This document shows, one piece after another, positions 25,611 to 33,084 of a stretch of 64,000 nucleotides of DNA. Source of the DNA: Pedobacter zeae (GTDB taxonomy: Bacteria; Bacteroidota; Bacteroidia; Sphingobacteriales; Sphingobacteriaceae); NCBI RefSeq assembly GCF_014196715.1, contig NZ_JACIEF010000001.1:726872-790871 (forward strand), given 5' to 3'. Within the stretch, counting starts at the first letter, position 1, and the number at the start of each line of letters is the position of its first letter. Made by a program: the position numbers and the translations under genes. The notes beneath the pieces were generated by a model that worked only from the letters and a program-made list of their open reading frames with translations, searched no databases and was not told where the DNA came from.

Positions 25611-25934
25611 TTACAATGCGCGTTTGGCCGGGGCAGCATCCCTAACATCGGCTGCACTGCTGCCGTAGGTATCGAGGATGTAATCGGTCAGCTTGTCTTG
25701 CGTATCAACCGTTTCGGGTGTAATCAGGTAACAAGGCGCGGCACTGCCCGAGTTACAGCTGGTAGGCGGGCTCATGGTGGTAGAATATTCATGGCCGTTT
25801 GTAGCGTCAGATAGCTGGTCGCCAACGAAATTCCACTGGATGTCTGTTTTGGCTGATTTAAATGCACTTGTGGTAATGGTTAGGCCGAACCCCAATACGA
25901 GGGCTACAAGGCCAATGTTTAGTTTTTTTAACAT
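25611..25934 (-). CDS. DUF6520-like small secreted protein
   Basis: 107 residues. Signal peptide (MLKKLNIGLVALVLGFGLTI) with a Ser/Ala-rich cleavage zone, then a small domain with two Cys (C61 and C68 in the SCNSGSAAPCYL loop). It resembles the DUF6520 family of Bacteroidota, small exported proteins of unknown function that often sit beside MauE-like membrane proteins. It precedes a MauE-like gene in the opposite order on the same strand (124 nt between them). Confidence 0.65.
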   Translation of the reverse strand: MLKKLNIGLVALVLGFGLTITTSAFKSAKTDIQWNFVGDQLSDATNGHEYSTTMSPPTSCNSGSAAPCYLITPETVDTQDKLTDYILDTYGSSAADVRDAAPAKRAL

Positions 25935-26057
25935 GTTTTTTTAAAATGGTTCCCTTATCATTTTTGGGAAGGTGAATGAAGTTGATCTTTTGCTGTGGCC
26001 GTTCGATCGGTTGATTTTTTTTCTGTATTTGGATATGACCGGTATCCGTTTAGGCTT

Positions 26058-26495
26058 TTACTCTTTGTCACGCACCTCCCGCTTTAGGTGAATAGATAGG
26101 GTAGTTATCGTGATTGCAGTAAATACGAGGTTAATAATGAGATGCGTTTTCCAGCCGAGCCATTTTAGTACACCCCCACAGCTACAGGGTACTCTGTTAA
26201 AATAGCCTGCAAGGATGAGCGCAATGTAAAGGGTAAAAGTGCCGATCAATACCAGCGATACAATGAGGCCGTATAACCTGGTTTTGCTAAAGGCAAGCAG
26301 GGTTGCAGCAATAAGTTCTGCAGAGGGGACGGCAATTAGCAGCCATGCAGCAAATTTTTCAGAGAAAACTTGTTTGGCCAGTTCGGTTTTAAATTCGTTA
26401 AGATCGCCCAGTTTACTTGCGGCGGTGCTGCCCCATAAAACAATGAGCAGGAGGTAACCTGTACAATAGGCGCTTTTGGTTAAATTTACTTGCAT
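26058..26495 (-). CDS. MauE/DoxX-like membrane protein
   Basis: 145 residues from ATG 26495 (the longer frame adds 30 residues without membrane-protein character). Four transmembrane helices; a Cys pair in VPCSCGG (about residue 101-107) lies at a membrane edge, as in MauE and other redox-partner proteins of periplasmic thioredoxins. It probably passes electrons to, or oxidises, the small Cys-containing secreted protein encoded next to it. The role is inferred from family and context. Confidence 0.7.
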   Translation of the reverse strand: MQVNLTKSAYCTGYLLLIVLWGSTAASKLGDLNEFKTELAKQVFSEKFAAWLLIAVPSAELIAATLLAFSKTRLYGLIVSLVLIGTFTLYIALILAGYFNRVPCSCGGVLKWLGWKTHLIINLVFTAITITTLSIHLKREVRDKE

Positions 26496-26616
26496 AAACT
26501 TTATTTTTTTAGGGAGATATATTAAATCTGCTATAAAGTTCGGTGCAGGCTGTTCTAACCGAAGGCCATATAAGTTACCAAACAAGCGGTGGCAAATGGA
26601 ATAGGGGTAATGTAAA

Positions 26617-27195
26617 CTACTTTTTTACGGCTTCTGCCCTTAAACGGCTTAACACTTTTGGATGGATGCCCAAATAATTGGCAATTATTTTGAGTTCGCA
26701 GAGGTTAAACAGTGCTGGTTTCGATTTCATGAGCGCATTAAAACGGCCGCTGGCATTGAGATGTGCCAGCGATTGGGCATGCATAATCAGTTCTGTTACC
26801 TGTTGTTGATAAAGTTTGCTGATAAGTTCCTGAAACTCAGGAAACAATTTATACAGGTTGGTGGTGTGTTTTTCGGAGTAGCCAATCAGGGTAGTTTCTT
26901 CCAGAAATTCGATGTAAATTTCTTTTTGCGTGTCTTGGCCCAGCGTGTGCATTGGTGGGATAAACTGGCCTTTTTGCCAGAACAGGATGGTGGCTTCTTC
27001 TTCGTTTTTAACGGCATATAACCTCAGCGTACCTGTACCCACAAAGAGTAAAGTAGAAAAGTATCGGTCAGAAACATTGATAACCTGTTTCTTTTTAAAC
27101 ACGTGCTCTTCCTGGATGTAGCCCAGGTAACATCTTAACGCGTAGGAGGTGCTGAGGTAAACCCCGATTTTTTTAAAATAGCTTTCGTTTTCCAT
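26617..27195 (-). CDS. Crp/Fnr-family regulator, Bacteroidota type
   Basis: 192 residues from ATG 27195 (MENESYFKK, matching typical starts of this family). N-terminal cyclic-nucleotide-binding-like beta barrel (about 20-110), dimerisation helix, and a C-terminal HTH (ELKIIANYLGIHPKVLSRLR). No Fe-S cysteine cluster, so it is not an oxygen sensor like FNR. It is divergent from the small ORF and HTH gene to its right and co-oriented with MauE and DUF6520. Confidence 0.8.
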   Translation of the reverse strand: MENESYFKKIGVYLSTSYALRCYLGYIQEEHVFKKKQVINVSDRYFSTLLFVGTGTLRLYAVKNEEEATILFWQKGQFIPPMHTLGQDTQKEIYIEFLEETTLIGYSEKHTTNLYKLFPEFQELISKLYQQQVTELIMHAQSLAHLNASGRFNALMKSKPALFNLCELKIIANYLGIHPKVLSRLRAEAVKK

Positions 27196-27235
27196 GATAT
27201 TCTTTTTTCGGGTAAAGAAAAAAGCTTTTAGGTTC

Positions 27236-27287
27236 TTGTCAAGTTGCTGGCCCGGCAACCCCGCGCAACCCGGTACCCACTTGACAA
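27236..27287. repeat. Inverted repeat in a divergent promoter region
   Basis: Arms TTGTCAAG (27236-27243) and CTTGACAA (27280-27287) are perfect, with an inner hairpin GTTGC...GCAAC (about 27243-27259). It overlaps the -33 element of the rightward promoter and lies upstream of the Crp/Fnr gene, so it could be its operator. Confidence 0.4.
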
Positions 27288-27311
27288 ATGCTGGCGAAAT
27301 TGTTTTATTTG
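27281..27311 (+). promoter_or_regulatory. Probable rightward promoter
   Basis: TTG (27281-27283), 20-nt spacer, TTTATTTG (27304-27311), which matches TAnnTTTG except for one base. It would transcribe the 52-residue ORF and probably the HTH gene. Confidence 0.45.
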
Positions 27312-27334
27312 TAAACAGATAAATATTTTACACG

Positions 27335-27493
27335 ATGAAAAAATTAACAGCAGTTACTTTTTCATCCCTATTAATTGAACCATTTACCGAAGTGCATAAA
27401 CCTGCGGGTGCTGCACTGAAAACCCGCCCTAAAAGGCTACACAGTATCCCTTTCAACCCCCGGTTAATATGCCGGAGCAGGGGTTATCCCTAA
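27335..27493 (+). CDS. 52-residue ORF, unknown
   Basis: ATG 27335 to TAA 27491-27493; the product begins MKKLTAVTFSSLLIEPFTEV and is basic at the C-terminus. It has an upstream promoter-like sequence. No family recognised; it may be a leader peptide or spurious. 27494-27760 has no further gene that I can support. Confidence 0.3.
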   Translation: MKKLTAVTFSSLLIEPFTEVHKPAGAALKTRPKRLHSIPFNPRLICRSRGYP

Positions 27494-27760
27494 CCTTAAA
27501 GGCAAGCCGCCCCAAGGCGGTGGCCCGAACCATTAACGCTTTAGCATACTTAAATTTTATCGCGACTTTTAAGCCGGACCTGCCATTATTTTGCGCCACG
27601 ACAGGTAGTGAAATACCTATCATTTTAACCTGTTTTGGTTACTTCAGTATAACCGGCTTAATAGTTTGAATTTCAGGTGGAAACATTCTTTCAGTCGCGT
27701 ATTTCGGTGCGCCGTTTTACCCTTCTGCAGGAGGTTACCACGATTAAAACATCTTACCAT

Positions 27761-28039
27761 ATGAATAACCTCGAAGCACTCGTACAAATTATGTACAATA
27801 TTTACCTTGTACTCAACAAAGAACAACTGGCCTTTACCTTTATCGACCTCTTTGGCGATCCTAAATCGCAGCTTACCCGGCAGCAGGTAAAAGACTACCT
27901 TAAAATAAGCGAAAGCACCTACAAACGTAAGGTAAAAGATGGTACGTTAAAACCGATTAAACTGCCTGGCGGCGATCGTTTTTACCTTAAAGACCTGCTG
28001 GGTGCCTACCTGGAAAGCCAGCGTAAGGGCCGTATTTAA
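27761..28039 (+). CDS. Helix-turn-helix protein (excisionase/MerR-like)
   Basis: 92 residues from ATG 27761 (MNNLEALVQIMYNIYLVLNK), the more plausible start of a longer frame. The C-terminal half is a winged HTH of the excisionase/MerR type (LTRQQVKDYLKISESTYKRK, then RFYLKDLLGAYL). A ten-unit TTACC array begins directly at its stop codon, making it a candidate ligand of those repeats. The N-terminal half is an amphipathic helix pair that may serve for oligomerisation. Confidence 0.7.
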   Translation: MNNLEALVQIMYNIYLVLNKEQLAFTFIDLFGDPKSQLTRQQVKDYLKISESTYKRKVKDGTLKPIKLPGGDRFYLKDLLGAYLESQRKGRI

Positions 28040-28149
28040 TTACCTATCCTTTACCTTTTCTTTACCCCTTGCTGGTACCAAGCTTACCCCAGGTTTACCC
28101 CTGGCTTACCCAATGGTTACCCCGGCTTTACCTTTTGTTTACCTAAAAG
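28040..28149 (+). repeat. Array of ten 11-bp units with TTACC at 11-bp phase
   Basis: TTACC occurs at 28040, 28051, 28062, 28084, 28095, 28106, 28117, 28128 and 28139: a strict 11-bp step. Only the unit expected at 28073 is degenerate (TACC at 28076). The other six bases of each unit vary. Equal phasing puts each site on the same face of the DNA helix, as in iterons or arrayed regulator sites. It is not a coding repeat (11 is not a multiple of 3). Confidence 0.85.
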
Positions 28150-28260
28150 GTAAAGCCAGGCTTGGTTTAGGGCCGGCATACACACTATTTAGGGTTAGGC
28201 TGCCTGCAGGCAGGTTGCCAAAACCACCCTCTATCGTGTACAGCCCAATGTACTATCCAT

Positions 28261-28338
28261 GGCTCATTTCAGTTCAAGATGAGCCGTAATGGGCTCAATT
28301 TGGCTCATTTGAGCTCAAAATAAGGTGGCATTACGGCT
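28261..28338. repeat. Two overlapping inverted repeats in the DUF6266 leader
   Basis: GGCTCAT (28261-28267) pairs with ATGAGCC (28279-28285); AGCCGTAATG (28282-28291) pairs with CATTACGGCT (28329-28338). The shared bases 28282-28285 mean that only one helix can form at a time. Located 92-170 nt upstream of the DUF6266 start, with no ORF between. Confidence 0.55.
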
Positions 28339-28429
28339 AAGCCATTAGGTTTGCGATATGGATTTAACAATACCGGTATCATAGAAATCCTTTTAGAATT
28401 AACATTTTTTCACTTAAAAAACAAAAATT

Positions 28430-29068
28430 ATGGGACGATATTCAAAAGGCGTAAATGGCGCATTCTCCGGCAAGGTAGGCAGTGTTATTGGCAGTACCTG
28501 GCGCAGTGTAGATTACCTGAGGGGTCTGCCTAAAAAGAGCAGTAAACCCAGTACTGAACCGCAATTGGCACAACGCAGCAAGTTTTCCCTTGCCGCGCTC
28601 TACCTGAGCCCAATTAAGGACATTTTAAACATTGGCTTTAAAGATAAACAGCTGAACAAGCTCACAGGCTACAATGCGGCGGTAAAGATTTTCTTAAACC
28701 AGGCGGTAGTAGGTAACTACCCTGATTTTGAGATCGATTTTTCGCAGGTTGTATTAAGTAAGGGTTCGCTCTCGATTTTTCACGGCCTTAGCGCTGCCCT
28801 GCAGGGTGCAGATCTGCTATTGAACTGGCAGGGTATTTTAAACCGTTACAATGCCTTTACCGATGATGTGCTTACCGTTGTGCTCTTTAACGCCACCAAA
28901 AACATGTACCTGGTGTATGAAGAAGCGCAGCGCGCCGCATTAACCTATACAGCGGTAATTGGTGCCGGCTTTAGCGGCGATATTTTCCATGCATGGGCCT
29001 TTGCGGTAAACCGCGACGCCACTGCCGTAGCAAACAGCCAATACCTGGGCACCTACACCATGCCTTAA
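28430..29068 (+). CDS. DUF6266 family protein
   Basis: 212 residues. The N-terminus (MGRYSKGVNGAFSGKVGSVI) with the GxFSGKVGxVIG pattern is typical of DUF6266, a Bacteroidota family of unknown function. No signal peptide; the body looks beta-rich (YNAAVKIFLN, NGTLSIFHGL-like stretches), compatible with a small structural or secreted repeat protein. It is followed by a strong terminator hairpin, then by lysis-type genes. Its role is unknown; the neighbours hint at a phage-derived element. Confidence 0.7.
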   Translation: MGRYSKGVNGAFSGKVGSVIGSTWRSVDYLRGLPKKSSKPSTEPQLAQRSKFSLAALYLSPIKDILNIGFKDKQLNKLTGYNAAVKIFLNQAVVGNYPDFEIDFSQVVLSKGSLSIFHGLSAALQGADLLLNWQGILNRYNAFTDDVLTVVLFNATKNMYLVYEEAQRAALTYTAVIGAGFSGDIFHAWAFAVNRDATAVANSQYLGTYTMP

Positions 29069-29085
29069 TTAATGATGATTAACCC

Positions 29086-29116
29086 GCCCAAGCCCCGCAA
29101 TAATGCGGGCTTGGGC
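29086..29116 (+). terminator. Intrinsic terminator after DUF6266
   Basis: GC-rich stem GCCCAAGCCCCGCA / TGCGGGCTTGGGC with a single-base bulge and AATAA-like loop, followed by AATTTT. It should separate DUF6266 from the downstream lysis-type genes or attenuate read-through. Confidence 0.7.
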
Positions 29117-29135
29117 AATTTTAACCAGAAAGAAA

Positions 29136-29510
29136 ATGAAAACGATAAAAATGGCTTTAACGGCACTGGTGCCAAAAAAGCAGTTGCTCGAGAAATTGAT
29201 GCTGGCCACGATCCTGATCTTGGGCTGGCTTACACTCCCCAACATCTTAACAACCATCGAACCCACGGCTGCCCTGCTCGATGCAGGCATTTGGCAATTG
29301 ATTTTGCTGAGCCTGTTGTGTTATGTAGCGCTGCTGCAAATGACCTGGTGGCTCTTGTACCGCTTTTGGCTGGCCCTTGGCCTGCTTAACTTAACAGATA
29401 TGGTTTTACAGTTTAAACAACTCAGCTCATGGCAACAATTAGGTTTTTTCTGGGCATCGTTTGCTTTGCTCTTTTTGGCGGGTATAGCCTGCCTGGCCGC
29501 AATAGTATAA
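29136..29510 (+). CDS. Small membrane protein, holin-like
   Basis: 124 residues from ATG 29136 (purine-rich AGAAAGAAA just upstream). A basic N-terminus is followed by three hydrophobic helices (about 20-40, 48-72, 92-122). It overlaps the endolysin-like gene by 82 nt. Size, topology and position directly before a peptidoglycan hydrolase fit a holin, but holins share little sequence, so this is inference. Confidence 0.5.
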   Translation: MKTIKMALTALVPKKQLLEKLMLATILILGWLTLPNILTTIEPTAALLDAGIWQLILLSLLCYVALLQMTWWLLYRFWLALGLLNLTDMVLQFKQLSSWQQLGFFWASFALLFLAGIACLAAIV

Positions 29511-29992
29511 AACCGGCGGCTAACCGGGCAACGGCCGATGGCGAAAAGCTTTTGCAGATAGCCAAAAAAGAACTGGGCGTACGCGAAGCATCTGGCCGTA
29601 ACGACGGGCCGCGGGTAGCTGCCTACCTGCGCTATGTAAATATTGGAGAGGGCAGCCCCTGGTGTGCGGCTTTTGTAAGCTGGGTTTTTGGACAGGCCGG
29701 CTACAGCGCACCGCGCACGGCCTGGAGCCCGGCCTTATTTCCGGTAAATAAACGTACCCAAGAGGTTAGCCGCGCAGTAGTATTTGGTATTTATTTTAAC
29801 CAGTTGAAGCGCATAGCACACTGTGGTTTTGCAGAACGGCGGGATGGCGATTGGCTGATTACCATAGAGGGCAATACCAATATGGCGGGCAGCAGGGAAG
29901 GAGATGGCGTGTACCGAAAGCGGCGGGCTTTAAAAGCGGTTAAATACTTTGCCGATTGGAGCAATAGGAAAGGAGGAGATGATGAAATCTGA
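29429..29992 (+). CDS. TIGR02594-type CHAP/NlpC-like peptidoglycan hydrolase
   Basis: 187 residues. An N-terminal signal or anchor helix (ATIRFFLGIVCFALFGGYSL) leads to a cysteine hydrolase domain: nucleophile Cys in SPWCAAFVSWVF (about residue 85) and His in KRIAHCGFAERR (about 133), with IEGNTN as third site. TIGR02594 proteins of this type are phage endolysins or peptidoglycan amidases. The start lies inside the preceding membrane gene, a coupling common in lysis cassettes. Confidence 0.72.
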   Translation: MATIRFFLGIVCFALFGGYSLPGRNSIKPAANRATADGEKLLQIAKKELGVREASGRNDGPRVAAYLRYVNIGEGSPWCAAFVSWVFGQAGYSAPRTAWSPALFPVNKRTQEVSRAVVFGIYFNQLKRIAHCGFAERRDGDWLITIEGNTNMAGSREGDGVYRKRRALKAVKYFADWSNRKGGDDEI

Positions 29993-30464
29993 ATTGAAGC
30001 TCTTGATCGTATTGAGTACAATGCTTTTGGCATGCGGCTCGTTAAAAAGCAAAAAGACATTGCTACTGCAAGATCTCCAATCGAACAGCTATAACCAGGA
30101 ACACCACAATGAGCAAAGCCGGGCAGAGGAAAACACCATTCTACTCGATACCAGTAACAGCGAATATGAGGTGCGAATTACCCCATTGGGGAAATTTCTC
30201 TACAGTGCCGAAAATGGTTTCGAAGGCATGGCCGAAAAAGTGGTGTTAAGCGGAAAAGCCGGTAAAAAACGGGTTGTGCAGCAGCAACGGCAATCGGGCC
30301 ATCAGTTCCAGCGCCAAACCACCAGAACGGAAAGCACAGTGTTAAAAACAAAAGCACAGCAGGTGGATAAAAGTAGGAAGTCGCGTTTTGGCCTGTTAGC
30401 CATAGGGCTGGTAGTGGTGTTTGGTTTAGTTTACTGGCTCATTAAAAAATGGCCTTTTGGTTGA
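29982..30464 (+). CDS. Lipoprotein with C-terminal membrane helix, spanin-like
   Basis: 160 residues from ATG 29982, which has a rare strong AGGAGG 5 nt upstream. Lipobox LLAC (about residue 16-19) followed by a Gln/Lys/Ser-rich, probably coiled linker, then a C-terminal transmembrane helix (about 135-157, RFGLLAIGLVVVFGLVYWLI) and a basic end. A lipid anchor in the outer membrane plus an inner-membrane helix in one chain is the topology of unimolecular spanins, which fuse the two membranes during phage lysis. No sequence homology is claimed. Confidence 0.5.
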   Translation: MKSELKLLIVLSTMLLACGSLKSKKTLLLQDLQSNSYNQEHHNEQSRAEENTILLDTSNSEYEVRITPLGKFLYSAENGFEGMAEKVVLSGKAGKKRVVQQQRQSGHQFQRQTTRTESTVLKTKAQQVDKSRKSRFGLLAIGLVVVFGLVYWLIKKWPFG

Positions 30465-30476
30465 ATGTGTAAATGT

Positions 30477-30500
30477 TTCCCCAAAGTTGGTCTTGGGGAA
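30477..30500. terminator. Terminator hairpin after the lysis-type genes
   Basis: TTCCCCAA / TTGGGGAA stem with a short loop, then CATTTT. Placed 13 nt after the last gene of the cluster. Confidence 0.5.
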
Positions 30501-31017
30501 CATTTTCCCCGATCTCACTTATTCGTTCTTAACTGCCCTATCATTTTGGCTGAAGGGAGCTCCCGGTATAATTAGTTTGGCAATTTCTTTACACTATATC
30601 GCAACGGTTAAAGTTTTTTTCCCAGACTAGACAAGGGGCTTTCATCACCTTGGTTACAGAAATGGGAATAGCAATAACAGCCAAATGCAACCAAGCTTTG
30701 GCTGATGAGGTAATTAAACTGATTATTTCATCTAATGCAATATTTAAATAATGGAAAACAATCATATTCGATGCAATGGCGAATTTATCATAAGCATGGG
30801 TATTTATTCAACGAACCTATTGATTTTTAGTTTTAAATGATTTTGAATGTAGATTTTTATGCTTAGCAATTGTTTACATTCATCGAAGTTTGCCCTGTTT
30901 TACTTTATTTAACAGTTGATAATGATCCTTATCTAAAGGATTTGCGATCATGTTATCCTTTGATTGTCAGAGACCGTGCTATTTCGGAAAAGGGTTTTGA
31001 AGGAAAAGTAACGCTAA
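30501..31017. other. Intergenic stretch without a gene
   Basis: 517 bases with stops in all frames at short intervals. I see an AT-rich, partly degenerate sequence and a 29-codon ORF starting at about 30662, but no RNA gene, repeat or promoter that I can support. Confidence 0.5.
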
Positions 31018-31368
31018 TTAAGGTGTTTTAATAACAAAGGCTTTTAGCGCTGCCATTTTACCATTATCAAAACGCCATACATCGCAATAAGAATAATCGA
31101 TTATCTCCCCGCTTTTATCTTTCATGCTGATTTTGCCGATAGCAGTCAGAAAATCGCCTTCGGCAATTAGCTTTTCGACGTTAAATACTGGCGGTTCGAT
31201 ATACGCTTCTTTCATGTATGCACGGAGGGCTTCCTTTCCCTGTAGTGTCTTGTCGCCTATAAATTCGTATTTTATATTTTCCGTACAAAATAGTAGAAAG
31301 CCTTCATAGTCGCCTTTAGTAACGCATCTATTTGCGTTTAATAGTATTTGCTTGTTGTCTGCATTCAT
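31018..31368 (-). CDS. SnoaL/NTF2-like fold protein
   Basis: 116 residues with the length and pattern of the SnoaL-like NTF2 fold (YEGFLLFCTENIKYEFIGD at the start, then ISMKDKSGEIIDYSYCDVWRFDNGKMAAL near the end). Such proteins form small alpha+beta barrels that bind or isomerise small hydrophobic compounds. The substrate is unknown, and the gene stands alone. Confidence 0.65.
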   Translation of the reverse strand: MNADNKQILLNANRCVTKGDYEGFLLFCTENIKYEFIGDKTLQGKEALRAYMKEAYIEPPVFNVEKLIAEGDFLTAIGKISMKDKSGEIIDYSYCDVWRFDNGKMAALKAFVIKTP

Positions 31369-31465
31369 CTTAATTCGTTTATTGATGTATTGCTTAATTT
31401 AAACAAACCTGATTCCGTTTATGATTTTAAAAAAAATTAAGTCCGCATTGCATCTATAAAATAAC

Positions 31466-31745
31466 TTGATCAGTGAACAAAAATCTTCTTTTCGATCTCA
31501 TACTGGCGATGAATTGAATGCATGGATTGCAGAAGTTAACCATTCGGTTATTGAAGATTTGAAAAGTTTCTCCATAGGATTGTTGCCTGATCTTCACTCT
31601 ATTGAAAATGTCATCAATATATATTGGAGCAGTGGTCTGGTCGAGAATGATGTTAACCAACTGAAGACCATTAAATGTCAAAATGTATGGAAGGGTAAGC
31701 TTCGATTTACTCAGAAAAACTGGTATTGGCACCGGATTGATCACC
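31466..31745 (+). pseudogene. ISL3-family transposase remnant (C-terminal part)
   Basis: The frame from 31466 encodes a C-terminal ISL3-type end (INIYWSSGLVENDVNQLKT then IKCQ). An extra base after CAA (about 31681) shifts the frame; the next frame continues with the expected MYGRVSFDLLRK. The N-terminal two thirds are missing. It is a decayed insertion sequence between the NTF2 gene and the nitrate regulator. Confidence 0.6.
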
Positions 31746-31974
31746 AAAAGAGGGTAAGACCACCTTCACTGAACATACACCATAGCGCAAAAGTATAATT
31801 TGATGGCATATCTTTAAACTTCGATAAGGATGCTCATAAAAATGCTAAGTGTTCTCTTTCAGTGAATTTTATTATTGTAAAATTTCAACAATAATGAAGA
31901 ATCGCCGAATTTGCTTACGATGCCAAATAATTGTGTAATGATTTGCTATTTTTACCCAACATCCCTAATAAAAT

Positions 31975-32658
31975 ATGAAGAAAAATAATAACTGCGATCT
32001 TAAAACCTGCTTTATGTGCCAACTCACATTAAAAGAATGGCATCCTGTAATTGAGCGGCATAAACGGAACTTTATCGTTAAAAAGGGGGAGGTAATTATC
32101 AAGGAGGGCGATCCGGTGAGCGGTGTTTATTTTGTTACTTCCGGCAACGTTAAAGTCCATAAACAATGGGGCGATAAAGAATTGATTTTACGCTTTGCGA
32201 ATGATGGTGCCATAATCGGACATAGGGGAATCAGCAGCAGCATTTCTACTTATCCAATATCTGCGACGGCTTTAGAAACCACTAAACTTTGTTTTGTAGC
32301 TATCGACTTTTTTAAAAGTACCATAAAAGTTAACCAGGAATTTGCTTACGGTTTACTGATGTTTTATGCTGATGAACTGCACGCTTCAGAAAAGAAAATG
32401 CGGAATTTAGCTTTAATGTCGGTTAAAGGAAGGCTTGCCGTAGCTATTTTGGGGTTGAGAAATCAATTTGGCTTAGATGCAGAAGGCTTTTTAAATCTGG
32501 CATTAAGCCGCCAAGATCTCGCTGCATTTACTGGTGCCACTTACGAAACCGTTTTTAGGACGATGAATGAACTGCTCGCTGAAAAATTAATAGTAGTGAA
32601 AGGAAAGCAAATTGGTATTTTAAACGAGGCTGGATTAGTAGATGTGAGTAAGAAATAA
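31975..32658 (+). CDS. Crp/Fnr-family regulator of the nitrate cluster
   Basis: 227 residues. A N-terminal Cys pair (CDLKTCFMCQLTLKEWHP) is reminiscent of Fe-S-containing FNR/NarR-like proteins, followed by a cyclic-nucleotide-binding barrel (GDPVSGVYFVTSGNVKVHK) and a C-terminal HTH (LSRQDLAAFTGATYETVFRT). It lies at the edge of the nitrate assimilation genes, so control of that cluster is likely. Whether the three Cys (C8, C13, C16) bind a cluster is inference. Confidence 0.78.
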   Translation: MKKNNNCDLKTCFMCQLTLKEWHPVIERHKRNFIVKKGEVIIKEGDPVSGVYFVTSGNVKVHKQWGDKELILRFANDGAIIGHRGISSSISTYPISATALETTKLCFVAIDFFKSTIKVNQEFAYGLLMFYADELHASEKKMRNLALMSVKGRLAVAILGLRNQFGLDAEGFLNLALSRQDLAAFTGATYETVFRTMNELLAEKLIVVKGKQIGILNEAGLVDVSKK

Positions 32659-32670
32659 ATTAAAGTTTGT

Positions 32671-33084
32671 ATGTTGGGAATCGTTTTATGTGGTGGGCAG
32701 AGTTTACGGATGGGTACCGATAAAGGTTTGCTCATCCATCAAGATAAACTTTGGGCGCAGGTGGCGGCTGATAAATTAAGTGTGCTTGATCTCCTGGTAA
32801 ATTTTTCGGTTAATCCATAGCAGCAATCAACATCTACCGACTATTTCGGCAATGAGCAGTCGATGATAGATAATCAATCGGTTGATATTAAAGGTCCTCT
32901 ATTGGGCGTACTTTCTGCTCATTCATCAAATCCAGAAGAAGATTTGTTTTTATTGGGCTGCGATATGTTATTGATAGAAATCAAATTTCTTGAAAAACTA
33001 ATCCGTTCGTTTAGGGCTGACGATACTTTCGATGCTTATATTTTCAAAACTAAATTCAGGGTGAAGATCCCCATTGATTTATAA
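32671..33084 (+). pseudogene. mobA: Broken molybdenum cofactor guanylyltransferase (mobA)
   Basis: The frame from ATG 32671 reads MLGIVLCGGQSLRMGTDKGL, the MobA nucleotide-binding start (GGxSxRMGxDK). It is stopped by TAG at 32818-32820, then continues in the same frame from 32821 with MobA-like sequence (DIKGPLLGVLSAH, EDLFLLGCDM). The end (after DAYIFK) is short and unlike MobA: about 137 codons in total against roughly 190 usual. Two lesions make a functional enzyme unlikely unless a second copy exists elsewhere. It overlaps the convergent rubredoxin gene by 6 nt. Confidence 0.75.

Noticed and set aside
28040..28149. CRISPR array
   Set aside because: The units are 11 bp with a 5-bp conserved core; no 25-40 bp repeats, no spacers and no cas genes.
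28002..28289. 95-residue frame across the TTACC array
   Set aside because: The 11-bp period gives a proline/leucine-rich artefact in every frame, and the frame overlaps the HTH stop.
31454..31747. 97-residue minus-strand ORF
   Set aside because: It is antisense to the ISL3 transposase remnant, which has recognisable sequence.
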